This document shows, in pieces, positions 1 to 6,424 of a stretch of 64,000 bases of DNA. This DNA is from Clostridia bacterium. Its GTDB lineage: Bacteria; Bacillota; Clostridia; Christensenellales; UBA1242. The translations under genes were made by a program, and so were the position numbers. The notes below the pieces were generated by a model. The model was given only the letters and a program-made list of their open reading frames with translations. It ran no database searches and had not been told where the DNA came from. Numbering within the stretch: position 1 is the stretch's first letter; each line of letters opens with the position of its first letter. Location of the stretch: contig JAEDFU010000001.1 of the NCBI GenBank assembly GCA_016297915.1, forward strand, positions 1-64,000, read 5' to 3'.

Positions 1-144
1 TGCCGCCGCTCCCGCATATTAAGTTTTGGTCGCCTTGGCAAGTCAACGCTCTACCGCGCTGTTCTGCCGCCGCTCCCGCATATTAAGTTTTGGTCGCCTT
101 GGCAAGTCAACGCTCTACCACGCTGTTCTGCCGCCGCTCCCGCA
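1..144. repeat. 64-bp tandem repeat resembling a tRNA-Gly 5' half
   Basis: Two full 64-bp units (1-64 and 65-128, differing at one base) and the first 16 bases of a third unit (129-144) are visible; the array may extend left of the window. Read on the minus strand each unit begins GCGGGAG, then GGTAGAGCG (D-arm-like) and TTGCCAA (a glycine GCC anticodon loop with a mostly paired stem), then diverges without a T-arm, variable loop or CCA. It is much richer in G+C than its surroundings. It lies downstream of tRNA-Val on the same strand, so it looks like an amplified, decayed tRNA-Gly fragment. A functional tRNA is unlikely. Confidence 0.7.
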
Positions 145-217
145 ATATAAATTGTTTTCGACACTAATCTAGTTAATATCAATCATACAAGATACCAAGT
201 TAAATTAAAAAATAAAA

Positions 218-293
218 TGGTGGGAGTTATAGGGCTCGAACCTATGACCTCCTGCTTGTAAGGCAGATGCTCTCCCAGCTGAGCTAAACTCCC
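218..293 (-). tRNA. tRNA-Val (UAC)
   Basis: The minus strand reads a complete 76-nt cloverleaf with encoded CCA (218-220). The acceptor GGGAGTT pairs with AACTCCC, the D-arm is AGCTCAGCTGGGAGAGC, the anticodon loop CTTACAA carries TAC, and the T-loop is GTTCGAGC. A sigma-A-like promoter sits about 30 bp upstream. The decayed tRNA-Gly repeats lie downstream on the same strand. Confidence 0.95.
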
Positions 294-321
294 ACACTGT
301 CCTTGTATCAAGTACTTTATT

Positions 322-350
322 AATATACCAAATATAAAAAAAAATTGCAA
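322..350 (-). promoter_or_regulatory. sigma-A-type promoter of tRNA-Val
   Basis: On the minus strand TTGCAA (345-350) and TATATT (322-327) are separated by 17 bp, and a TGG precedes the -10. The expected start point is about 20 bp upstream of the mature tRNA. Confidence 0.75.
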
Positions 351-616
351 CACTTTTTTGATATTTTTTTAAAAAATTTTTGTGCAATTTTTTGTTTTGT
401 TTCAACGCTTTACAATTTGGTTTGCATTAATCTTGATTTTTACTTTTTTAAATTCTCAATATATTCTTTAATATTTTGTAATTCTCATAAGGATTCGTGA
501 TATGACTAAAGTTAAAAGCATTGCTCTGACCATTAAAACCCTAACACAAAGCCAGATAAAACTTTTGTAACTCATGCCTATAATTGTGTAATTATTTTAT
601 TATAATAAGTAAAAAA
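351..616. other. gap without a clear gene; possible decayed ORF end at 448-540
   Basis: No intact gene is evident. On the minus strand a 30-codon open frame (448-540) ends in TAA and reads like globular protein (GFNGQSNAF, then SHITNPYENYKIL), but a TAG precedes it with no start or ribosome site, so it may be the end of a broken gene. On the plus strand a 22-codon ATG frame with an AAGGA upstream lies over the same bases. Neither is convincing. Confidence 0.3.
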
Positions 617-687
617 CACTTCAAATTATTTTGATTGTGTAATTTTTTTGCGAAAAAGTATCTACAATAACAAAATAATTTGAAGTG
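611..687 (-). terminator. Rho-independent terminator with long arms
   Basis: A perfect 17-bp inverted repeat (617-633 and 671-687, spacer 37 nt) is followed on the minus strand by six Ts (611-616). It lies just downstream of the small basic protein gene. The large loop is unusual. Confidence 0.65.
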
Positions 688-701
688 AAAATTATAACCT
701 A

Positions 702-842
702 TTAGTTACAATTTTTGATTCTAGAAGTCTTTTTAGCAGTTGTTCTAGATCTTGCATTATCAGTACTTGCCTCAGTCTTTTTTGTTGCTCTTTTTGTAGC
801 ACAACCCTTTTTTGAAGTACTATTGCATTTTCTAAGTGCCAT
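702..842 (-). CDS. Small basic Thr/Lys/Arg-rich protein, 46 aa
   Basis: The ATG at 842 is chosen because a perfect AGGAGGT stands 6 nt upstream; the frame is open further upstream but has no ribosome site there. The product is strongly basic, built of Lys/Arg/Thr/Ser/Ala runs such as TSKKGCATKRATKK, with three Cys (residues 6, 14, 45) and few hydrophobic residues. Such composition suggests nucleic-acid binding (histone-H1-like or ribosome-associated), but I do not recognise the family. It has its own promoter region with a palindrome (861-879), a terminator upstream (938-962) and one downstream (611-687), so it is a single-gene unit. Confidence 0.65.
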   Translation of the reverse strand: MALRKCNSTSKKGCATKRATKKTEASTDNARSRTTAKKTSRIKNCN

Positions 843-860
843 AAGTCCACCTCCTATTTT

Positions 861-885
861 AACAAAGCATTGCTTTGTTATTATA
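861..885 (-). promoter_or_regulatory. Palindrome in leader of the small basic gene plus -10-like TATAAT
   Basis: An 8-bp-arm palindrome (aacaaagc-att-gctttgtt, 861-879) lies between a TATAAT (880-885, minus strand) and the ribosome site. A -35 at optimal spacing is not clear. The palindrome could be an operator or a leader hairpin close to the Shine-Dalgarno. Confidence 0.4.
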
Positions 886-937
886 TTTTGGCTGACAATT
901 CGACAAAATATTACTTTTCTAGCTATCCAAATTATGT

Positions 938-962
938 AAAAAAATTCTGCAAAAATGCAGAA
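938..962 (-). terminator. Terminator of the SdpI-like gene
   Basis: A 7-bp stem TTCTGCA/TGCAGAA (945-951/956-962) is followed on the minus strand by a T run. It starts 5 nt after the stop codon of the gene ending at 967. Confidence 0.85.
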
Positions 963-966
963 CTTT

Positions 967-1629
967 TTAGCCATTATATCCCTTTGAAACAATTATTGAA
1001 TGCAATAGTGAGAATAAATAATAAACAACTACAAATAGTCCAAAAGCCACCAAATAAGCCCAATTAGAGGACTCAAACTTAACATCGTTAACAACAGCAG
1101 TACATATCATAAGAATCGAACATATCATTCCATTAACACTTGCACCAAAATGTGTCTTTTTCCATGCTACAGGACTATTTTTGACCCATTTAAAGCCAAA
1201 AATTGATTTGCTTTGGAATTTGCGGAATCCTTGATAGTAAGTATAAACCAACATAAACATAGCAATAGGAATAAGTATCAAGCAAGTTACTGGCAATTTG
1301 ATAGTATCACCCATTGAATAATTTCCAAATTGAATTGCTATCATTGTCCATGTATAAAATGTTGCAACAGCAATTGCTATATATGCAACAATATATCTGT
1401 AGCGATGCTCAACTTTCCACTGTTCCTTAAGGTCAATAATTAGTATAATTAAGCACGATATCAACTGCAAACTTGGGAGAATTATCGAAAACCAACGGCT
1501 AAACAATTCCATAACTTGAAGATTGTAATCAAACTTGATAGCCACTTGACTATTCAAAAAGAATATACATATAAATACTGCGACAATGTTTATTAGACTA
1601 AAAGAAAATAATAATCTTGATCTATTCAT
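967..1629 (-). CDS. SdpI-family integral membrane protein
   Basis: 220 aa with about six hydrophobic segments (near residues 6-27, 44-66, 78-101, 113-132, 164-181, 190-212). Before the fifth lies FGFKWVKNSPVAWKKTHFGA, matching the conserved loop of SdpI-type proteins (G-x-[RK]-x...N-x-x-x-W-x-x-[TN]-H-x-x-G). In Bacillus SdpI is the immunity and signalling protein against the SdpC toxin; many homologues are orphans of unknown role. No SdpC-like toxin or ArsR-type SdpR is nearby. The ribosome site is weak (GGGG) and the gene is flanked by terminators, so it is monocistronic. The SdpI link rests on the loop and topology. Confidence 0.65.
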   Translation of the reverse strand: MNRSRLLFSFSLINIVAVFICIFFLNSQVAIKFDYNLQVMELFSRWFSIILPSLQLISCLIILIIDLKEQWKVEHRYRYIVAYIAIAVATFYTWTMIAIQFGNYSMGDTIKLPVTCLILIPIAMFMLVYTYYQGFRKFQSKSIFGFKWVKNSPVAWKKTHFGASVNGMICSILMICTAVVNDVKFESSNWAYLVAFGLFVVVYYLFSLLHSIIVSKGYNG

Positions 1630-1738
1630 AAATTTACCCCAATTAAAAAATAATAATCAAATTATTTATATTGATTCTATTTTATGTTAAAAATCTCAAT
1701 TTGTCAATACAAAGTACAAAAAATCCCAAATAATGGAT

Positions 1739-1765
1739 AAAAAACGCCAAGCAAAGTTGCTTGGC
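1739..1765 (-). terminator. Terminator of the asp23-fakA operon
   Basis: An 8-bp stem GCCAAGCA/TGCTTGGC (1746-1753/1758-1765) is followed on the minus strand by six Ts, 7 nt after the fakA stop codon. Confidence 0.9.
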
Positions 1766-1771
1766 AATTAA

Positions 1772-3418
1772 TTATTCAATAGAAATTATGTAGTAATAAA
1801 CAGGTTGTTCACCAGAAATCATATTGATATCGCAATCAGGATATCTTTGTTCAAGCTCCTCGGCAAGAGTATTTGCATCTTCCTCTGCAACATCTTTTCC
1901 ATAGAACAATGTAATATTTACGCTATCAGGGCTTACTAATTTGTCTATAAGTTGAATAGTAGTATCTTTGACCAAACTTCCCTTTGCAATAATACCCTTG
2001 TTATCAAGTCCAATAATATCGCCGGTTTGCAAATCAAAGCCATTAACATGAGTAGTTCTAACCGCATATGTTACAGATGCACTTGTTACAGATTCCTTGG
2101 CATTAGTCATTGCTTCGATATTTTCTTCAACAGTGGCATCAGGGTTAAATGCAAGCACAGACGCTACACCCTCTGGAACGGATTTTGTAGGAATTACATG
2201 CAAAATCTTTTTTGTCAAAGTCTTGGCTTGTTCTGCAGCCAAAATAATATTTTTGTTATTAGGCAAAACTATAACATTTTTGGCAGGTATTCTGTCTACA
2301 GCCTTGGCAATATCCTCAGCTGATGGATTCATAGTTTGTCCACCCTCAATCATATCATCAACAAGCAAATCAGCAAATACATTGGCAATACCTTGTCCAG
2401 GTGCAACTGCAACAATACCAATCTCCTTGAGATTTTGTTGTCTTTGAGTTTGAGCACGCTTAAGCTCTCTATTTTGCTCAACCATGTTCTCAATCTTGAT
2501 ATTAATAATCTCACCAAGCTCCAAAGCCGAGCCAAGAGCCAAGTTTGGTTGATTTGTATGCACATGGACTTTGACTAATTCCAAGTCACCAAAACATACA
2601 ACAGAGTCACCGATATTGCTCAAATTTTCTCTAAATTTCTCAATATCGCTCTCGGTTGTCTTTTTCTTCATGTGAGTAATCATAAACTCAGTACAATATG
2701 CAAACTCAATATCAGCAAGATTGTCTAGGTTTACATAAAAGTCATTGTTGTTCATGGCTTGAGTACTGATTAGTTGCTCAATGTTGATATCAAAATCCTC
2801 GTCGCCAAGAATAATCTTTTGCATACCCTTAAAGATTATAATAAGTCCTCTACCACCAGCATCTACAACGCCAGCTTTTTTGAGCACAGGCAACATCTCT
2901 GGAGTTTGTTGAAGTATAGCTTCGCCGTCATTAAGAATTGCCTCAAAGAATGTCTCAAAGTCAGCATGCTTTTTGCAATTACGCTGAGCTGACTCAGCCA
3001 TAACTCTTATAACTGTAAGAATTGTACCTTCCTTAGGTGCAGCAACTGCTTTGTATGCAATTGTAGAACCCTCTGCCATTGCCTTAGCAAATAATTTGGT
3101 TGTAAGTTCTTTTTCGCAAGTGCCTACAACATTGCTAATACCCTTGAGTATCTGAGATAGAATAACGCCTGAGTTTCCTCTAGCGCCTCTCAAAGCGCCA
3201 GTAACAACAGCTCTCGAAATTGATGCAAAATCATTCTCCAAGCAATTGTTAAGTTCCTTAACAACATTATTATAAGTCAAGCTCATATTTGTTCCAGTAT
3301 CGCCGTCTGGCACTGGAAATACATTTAAAGAGTCAACAAAACCCTTGTTATCATCCAAAATTTTCGCACTGGCAATTATCATTTTGCGAAACATAGTACT
3401 GTTTATTGTTTTTAACAT
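1772..3418 (-). CDS. fakA: Fatty acid kinase catalytic subunit FakA (DAK/DhaL domain, YloV family)
   Basis: 548 aa, the usual family length. FakA phosphorylates fatty acids held by a FakB (DegV-family) carrier, feeding exogenous acyl chains into phospholipid synthesis. The N-terminal DhaL-like kinase domain shows PDGDTGTNMS (37-46, metal and ATP binding), GARGNSGVILSQ (78-89) and GVVDAGGRGL (183-192); the rest is the FakB-binding and linker part. No fakB is in the window. It lies 54 bp behind an Asp23-like gene, the same pair as B. subtilis yloU-yloV beside rpmB. The ribosome site is weak (GGGAT). Confidence 0.93.
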   Translation of the reverse strand: MLKTINSTMFRKMIIASAKILDDNKGFVDSLNVFPVPDGDTGTNMSLTYNNVVKELNNCLENDFASISRAVVTGALRGARGNSGVILSQILKGISNVVGTCEKELTTKLFAKAMAEGSTIAYKAVAAPKEGTILTVIRVMAESAQRNCKKHADFETFFEAILNDGEAILQQTPEMLPVLKKAGVVDAGGRGLIIIFKGMQKIILGDEDFDINIEQLISTQAMNNNDFYVNLDNLADIEFAYCTEFMITHMKKKTTESDIEKFRENLSNIGDSVVCFGDLELVKVHVHTNQPNLALGSALELGEIINIKIENMVEQNRELKRAQTQRQQNLKEIGIVAVAPGQGIANVFADLLVDDMIEGGQTMNPSAEDIAKAVDRIPAKNVIVLPNNKNIILAAEQAKTLTKKILHVIPTKSVPEGVASVLAFNPDATVEENIEAMTNAKESVTSASVTYAVRTTHVNGFDLQTGDIIGLDNKGIIAKGSLVKDTTIQLIDKLVSPDSVNITLFYGKDVAEEDANTLAEELEQRYPDCDINMISGEQPVYYYIISIE

Positions 3419-3472
3419 AATTTATATATCCCTTTAAAAGTAGTTAGAATTCCACCAAAATTATAGCGGTTT

Positions 3473-3805
3473 TTAAACTCTAACTCCTACAACATTTATA
3501 TTTACACTATCAACAATCATTCCAGTAAACTGCTCAACACCATATTTAACTGCACTCTTAAGGTTGTCGGTTACAGTGCCGATAGACACTCCGTACTTCA
3601 AGATTGCAAACAAATCAATGTAAATTCTATTACCAACGGTTATAATCTTAATACCCTTGGTAAGTTGGTTTTTGGACTTAACAGAGCCTTGACCAACCAA
3701 GTCAACAACGCCATAGCATTCTCTAGCAAGATGTCCAGTTGCACACGCTATTGCTTCGTCATCAATTGTTATATTCCCATACGCATTGCTAGTTTTAACA
3801 GCCAT
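3473..3805 (-). CDS. Asp23/Gls24 family envelope-stress protein (YloU-like)
   Basis: 110 aa from the ATG at 3805, chosen because AAGGAG lies 7 nt upstream; an earlier in-frame start lacks a ribosome site. It shows the Asp23 pattern: NITIDDEAI, a central REC-YGVVDLVG, then alternating strands IYIDLFAILKYG and a C-terminal VNINVVGVRV. Family members are small alkaline-shock or membrane-associated proteins, often paired with fakA as here. The exact function is not known. It is first in the operon with fakA, driven by the promoter at 3929-3957. Confidence 0.88.
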   Translation of the reverse strand: MAVKTSNAYGNITIDDEAIACATGHLARECYGVVDLVGQGSVKSKNQLTKGIKIITVGNRIYIDLFAILKYGVSIGTVTDNLKSAVKYGVEQFTGMIVDSVNINVVGVRV

Positions 3806-3928
3806 AGTTTGTCTCCTTATATTTTTTACTTTTGCAATTACCAAATAATTGTCAAAATATTTTTTTGATAATAAAGAAATTTCAATTCGTCCCCAGTAAG
3901 CAAAATCACCAAAATTTCTTCACATATA

Positions 3929-3957
3929 ATTGTACAATATTATATTACATTTGGCAA
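3929..3957 (-). promoter_or_regulatory. sigma-A promoter of asp23-fakA
   Basis: The minus strand shows TTGCCA (3952-3957), a 17-bp spacer and TACAAT (3929-3934). It diverges from the rpmB promoter about 60 bp away. The expected leader is about 115 nt. Confidence 0.8.
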
Positions 3958-4015
3958 GAGATTTTGTAAATTTTACGCTCAAAATAAAATAGTTTAAATA
4001 AATTTAAAAAAAGTC

Positions 4016-4044
4016 TTGCCTAAATACAATTTATTTGCTATACT
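4016..4044 (+). promoter_or_regulatory. sigma-A promoter of rpmB (extended -10)
   Basis: TTGCCT (4016-4021), 17 bp, then TGC-TATACT (-10 at 4039-4044). It leaves a leader of about 105 nt before the rpmB ATG, long enough to hold regulation, though I see no recognisable structure there. Confidence 0.8.
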
Positions 4045-4155
4045 CTATGTGTTTAAAAAGACTTTGGTGTTTTTTTGTGCCTACAAAAATGCACTTGACA
4101 CATTATTAGTTTATTACAAACGAAACAAAAAATAACCTTGGGGGTGAATTTTACA

Positions 4156-4344
4156 ATGGCAAAAGAATGTTTTATATGTAGTAAGAAAAAAGTGGCTGGA
4201 AACCAAGTAAGTCACTCTCATATCGCTACAAAAAGAACTTGGGGCGCAAATCTTCAAAAGAAATCTATTGAAGTTGACGGCAAAATTCAAAACGAATATA
4301 TTTGCACAAGATGTCTAAAGACTCTTAAAAACGAAGAAAAGTAA
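4156..4344 (+). CDS. rpmB: 50S ribosomal protein L28
   Basis: 62 aa from the ATG at 4156, which follows GGGGGTGA; the upstream in-frame GTG overlaps the ribosome site. It has the L28 signature: an N-terminal CFICSKKKVAGNQVSHS with the first zinc-type Cys pair, a basic centre (TKRTWGANL) and a second Cys pair YICTRCLKTL, so this is the zinc-binding C+ form. It is the only plus-strand gene in this block, as in B. subtilis where rpmB is divergent from yloU-yloV and convergent with the rpe/spoVM side. It is monocistronic, with its own promoter and a terminator 17 nt downstream. Confidence 0.97.
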   Translation: MAKECFICSKKKVAGNQVSHSHIATKRTWGANLQKKSIEVDGKIQNEYICTRCLKTLKNEEK

Positions 4345-4360
4345 TTTGTGATTTAATACA

Positions 4361-4396
4361 AAAAAAGATGTAACCATTGGTGGTTACATTTTTTTT
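4361..4396. terminator. Bidirectional terminator between rpmB and the 80-aa ORF
   Basis: An 8-bp stem TGTAACCA/TGGTTACA (4369-4376/4381-4388) with a TTGG loop is flanked by eight Ts on the plus side and six As (4361-4366) on the other, so it can stop transcription from both converging sides. Confidence 0.9.
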
Positions 4397-4398
4397 GC

Positions 4399-4641
4399 TT
4401 AATTATTTGCAAATAGATAGTCTATATCTTGCGAGCTAGCATCTACAAACTTATAAACCTGCTTGTCCAAATCAAAACTAGAATTCCCCTTGATAAGCAA
4501 ATCATAATGGCTGTATGCGTCTCTTAGTTGTTTTTCGCTATTGACTAGCAAAATAGTATGTTCTTGAGTTAGAACATTGGCTAGTCTAAAGTCTGTATTA
4601 AAATCTTTATGCGAAAAATCCACACTTATTATTATCTTCAT
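4399..4641 (-). CDS. Hypothetical protein, 80 aa
   Basis: Begins with MKIIISVDFSH (predicted strand), then alternating helix and strand (HTILLVNSEKQL, YDLLIKGNSSF), ending at the shared terminator. The ATG at 4641 is preferred as the start of a sensible beta strand; no good Shine-Dalgarno supports it, and the frame is open up to the spoVM stop. In B. subtilis this interval holds thiN (thiamine pyrophosphokinase) on the other side of spoVM; I see no ThiN motif here. It might be a fragment of a longer gene. Function unknown. Confidence 0.5.
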   Translation of the reverse strand: MKIIISVDFSHKDFNTDFRLANVLTQEHTILLVNSEKQLRDAYSHYDLLIKGNSSFDLDKQVYKFVDASSQDIDYLFANN

Positions 4642-4701
4642 ATGTTTACTCAATTTCAGCCAAATACACATTACTTTTGGCTTTTTTTGCGAGCAAGGCA
4701 A

Positions 4702-4782
4702 TTACTCACTCAAACTATTTTTGAATATTAATCTAAATAATGGTCTTAATATTTTTGGAAGTTTAAAACAGTATATTTTCAT
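4702..4782 (-). CDS. spoVM: Stage V sporulation protein SpoVM
   Basis: A 26-codon gene with AAAGGGG 5 nt before its ATG. The peptide starts MKIYCFKLPKILRPLFRLIF, matching the 26-residue B. subtilis SpoVM in length and in the MK-[FI]-Y-x-x-KLPK-[FI]-L-x-x-x-[VF]-R layout, including the helix-breaking Pro in KLPK; the last six residues differ. SpoVM is an amphipathic helix that recognises the convex outer forespore membrane and anchors SpoIVA for coat assembly. The location between rpmB and rpe is the same as in Bacillus. An extra Pro (residue 13) in the helix is unlike the Bacillus peptide. Confidence 0.88.
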   Translation of the reverse strand: MKIYCFKLPKILRPLFRLIFKNSLSE

Positions 4783-4899
4783 ATGTACCCCTTTGAAATG
4801 ACTTAATTCTTTATATGAAACAATTTGCATTTTGGTGAAAAATCATTCAATGGCGTTTATAGATAATATGTCTAAACTTACAAAACTTTGGCAAAAGTT

Positions 4900-5559
4900 C
4901 TACTTTGCGTAGTGTCTATCAATCTTTTTGAGTAGTTCAGCTTTGTTTTTTGCATTATAAAAAGCAGAACCCATAACCAAAAATCTACCGCCCAAAGAGA
5001 CAACTTTTTCAAAATTATTTTCGTTTATTCCGCCGTCAACTTCGATAATTATATCTTTGTTTGCAACAAGTTTTCTTGCAACATCAATTTTGTTATACAC
5101 ATCGTCAATAAATTTCTGACCACTTTTGCCCGGCTCAACCGACATAATAAGTAGCAAGTCTATATAATTAGTTAGTCTCTCAACAATCTCAATAGGAGTA
5201 TTAGGCTTGATTGCAAGCCCCACTAGAATATCTTTGGATTTGAGATACTTAATTGTTTTGAATAGTTCTCGTTCGGACTTTAGTGCCTCATAATGAAAAG
5301 TTATAATATTCGGCTTTAGTTCAGCGTATTTTTTGCAAACATCAAATACATTGTAAGCCATCAAGTGAATATCTAATAATATGTTTGAATTATCCCTAAC
5401 ATTCTTAAGGACTTCAAAGTCCAAACACTTATTTGCGACAAACTGTCCGTCCATTACATCTGAGTGTAAGTACTCAACACCCAAGGCTTCGAGTTCTTTG
5501 GCGTATTGTAACAAATCTTCTTCCTTGCAAGGATTAGAACTAGGACACACTTTAATCAT
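4900..5559 (-). CDS. rpe: Ribulose-phosphate 3-epimerase
   Basis: 219 aa, standard length. Interconverts D-ribulose 5-phosphate and D-xylulose 5-phosphate in the pentose phosphate pathway. The TIM-barrel shows metal and catalytic residues LHSDVMDGQF (His32, Asp34), LDIHLM (His65) and EVDGGIN (Asp175), and the phosphate-loop segment SVEPGKSGQKF (140-150). The start has GGGAG upstream. It overlaps the end of rsgA by 8 nt, so the two are translationally coupled, the order also seen in Bacillus. Confidence 0.96.
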   Translation of the reverse strand: MIKVCPSSNPCKEEDLLQYAKELEALGVEYLHSDVMDGQFVANKCLDFEVLKNVRDNSNILLDIHLMAYNVFDVCKKYAELKPNIITFHYEALKSERELFKTIKYLKSKDILVGLAIKPNTPIEIVERLTNYIDLLLIMSVEPGKSGQKFIDDVYNKIDVARKLVANKDIIIEVDGGINENNFEKVVSLGGRFLVMGSAFYNAKNKAELLKKIDRHYAK

Positions 5560-6412
5560 ACTTTTTCTCCCAATTTTCTTTGAGTTTTTTGTATAGTTCT
5601 ACATATCTACTATATCTATCATAATTTATTTTTTGAGCCTCAACAGCACTAATGACACCACAATCTCTACCCTCGCCAACATGAGAGCAATCAAGATATC
5701 TACAATCATCCAAATAATTATCAAACTCAGGATAAAATGCGGACAATTCTCTATAGTCGAGATTGAGTTCCAGATTGCTAAACCCCGGAGTGTCAGCAAT
5801 ACAAATATCATTTGAAACAAATATTTGATTGACTCTAGTTGTGTGTTTTCCCCTCTCTATCTTGGCACTTAGTCCTTGAGTCTCCAGTTGTGCACTTGGA
5901 ATCAGTGCGTTTATAAGTGACGACTTGCCAACAGCAGATTGTCCACAAACAGCACAAACCGAATTTTTGATATAGTTTTCAAGTTCTTTTATTCCAATAC
6001 TTTGAGTAGCACTTATCAAAAATACCTTAAGATGCAAGTATTGATCCATAATTGTTTTGACAAAGCCTGCATCAGATAAGTCACTTTTGTTAATTACGAT
6101 AATAGGCTCAATACCCAAAATCTGGGCATAAATTATAAGTTTGTCCACAAGTAACAAATCAGGTTTGGGGGTATTTGCAATTACTATTAGTAATTTATCA
6201 ATATTTGCAACCACTGGTCTTGGCAAACAATTTTTGCGAGGAAAAACTTTGGTTATGATGTATTTTGAACTAAATTCATCTTTTTTTAGTTCAACATCAT
6301 CACCAACTACAACACGATTTTTTTTGATTGTCTTAAGACAACATGCACTCAGTACTTGATTACTATCTAGTACCGAATATATATCGCCTACAATTTTGAT
6401 AACCTTGCCTAT
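5552..6412 (-). CDS. rsgA: Ribosome small-subunit GTPase RsgA, apparent AUA start
   Basis: RsgA is a circularly permuted GTPase that checks 30S maturation. NKSD (108-111) precedes GQSAVGKS (157-164) and DTPG (207-210), and the C-terminal zinc ligands are Cys237, Cys242, His244 and Cys251. The first ATG-like start in frame would be a TTG at 6226 and would delete the OB-fold. Upstream, the frame stays open for 62 codons that read as a normal RsgA N-terminus (GKVIKIVGD..VVVGDDVEL..RPVVANID), starting at an ATA (6412-6410) 7 nt after AAAGGAG. Full length would be 286 aa, typical. So either AUA is the initiator or a base error changed an ATG. It is between rlmN and rpe in one operon. Confidence 0.9.
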   Translation of the reverse strand: MGKVIKIVGDIYSVLDSNQVLSACCLKTIKKNRVVVGDDVELKKDEFSSKYIITKVFPRKNCLPRPVVANIDKLLIVIANTPKPDLLLVDKLIIYAQILGIEPIIVINKSDLSDAGFVKTIMDQYLHLKVFLISATQSIGIKELENYIKNSVCAVCGQSAVGKSSLINALIPSAQLETQGLSAKIERGKHTTRVNQIFVSNDICIADTPGFSNLELNLDYRELSAFYPEFDNYLDDCRYLDCSHVGEGRDCGVISAVEAQKINYDRYSRYVELYKKLKENWEKKYD

Positions 6413-6424
6413 GGTTTTTCTCCT

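Noticed and set aside
205..405. Minus-strand 66-codon frame
   Set aside because: It runs through tRNA-Val and is a shadow.
4138..4155. Upstream GTG-type start for rpmB
   Set aside because: It overlaps the ribosome site of the ATG at 4156, whose product matches L28 exactly.
4783..4899. Sigma-E promoter upstream of spoVM
   Set aside because: Only partial -35 (ACATATT) and -10 (CATTGAAT or CATATAAA) matches with off-optimum spacing; not reliable by eye.
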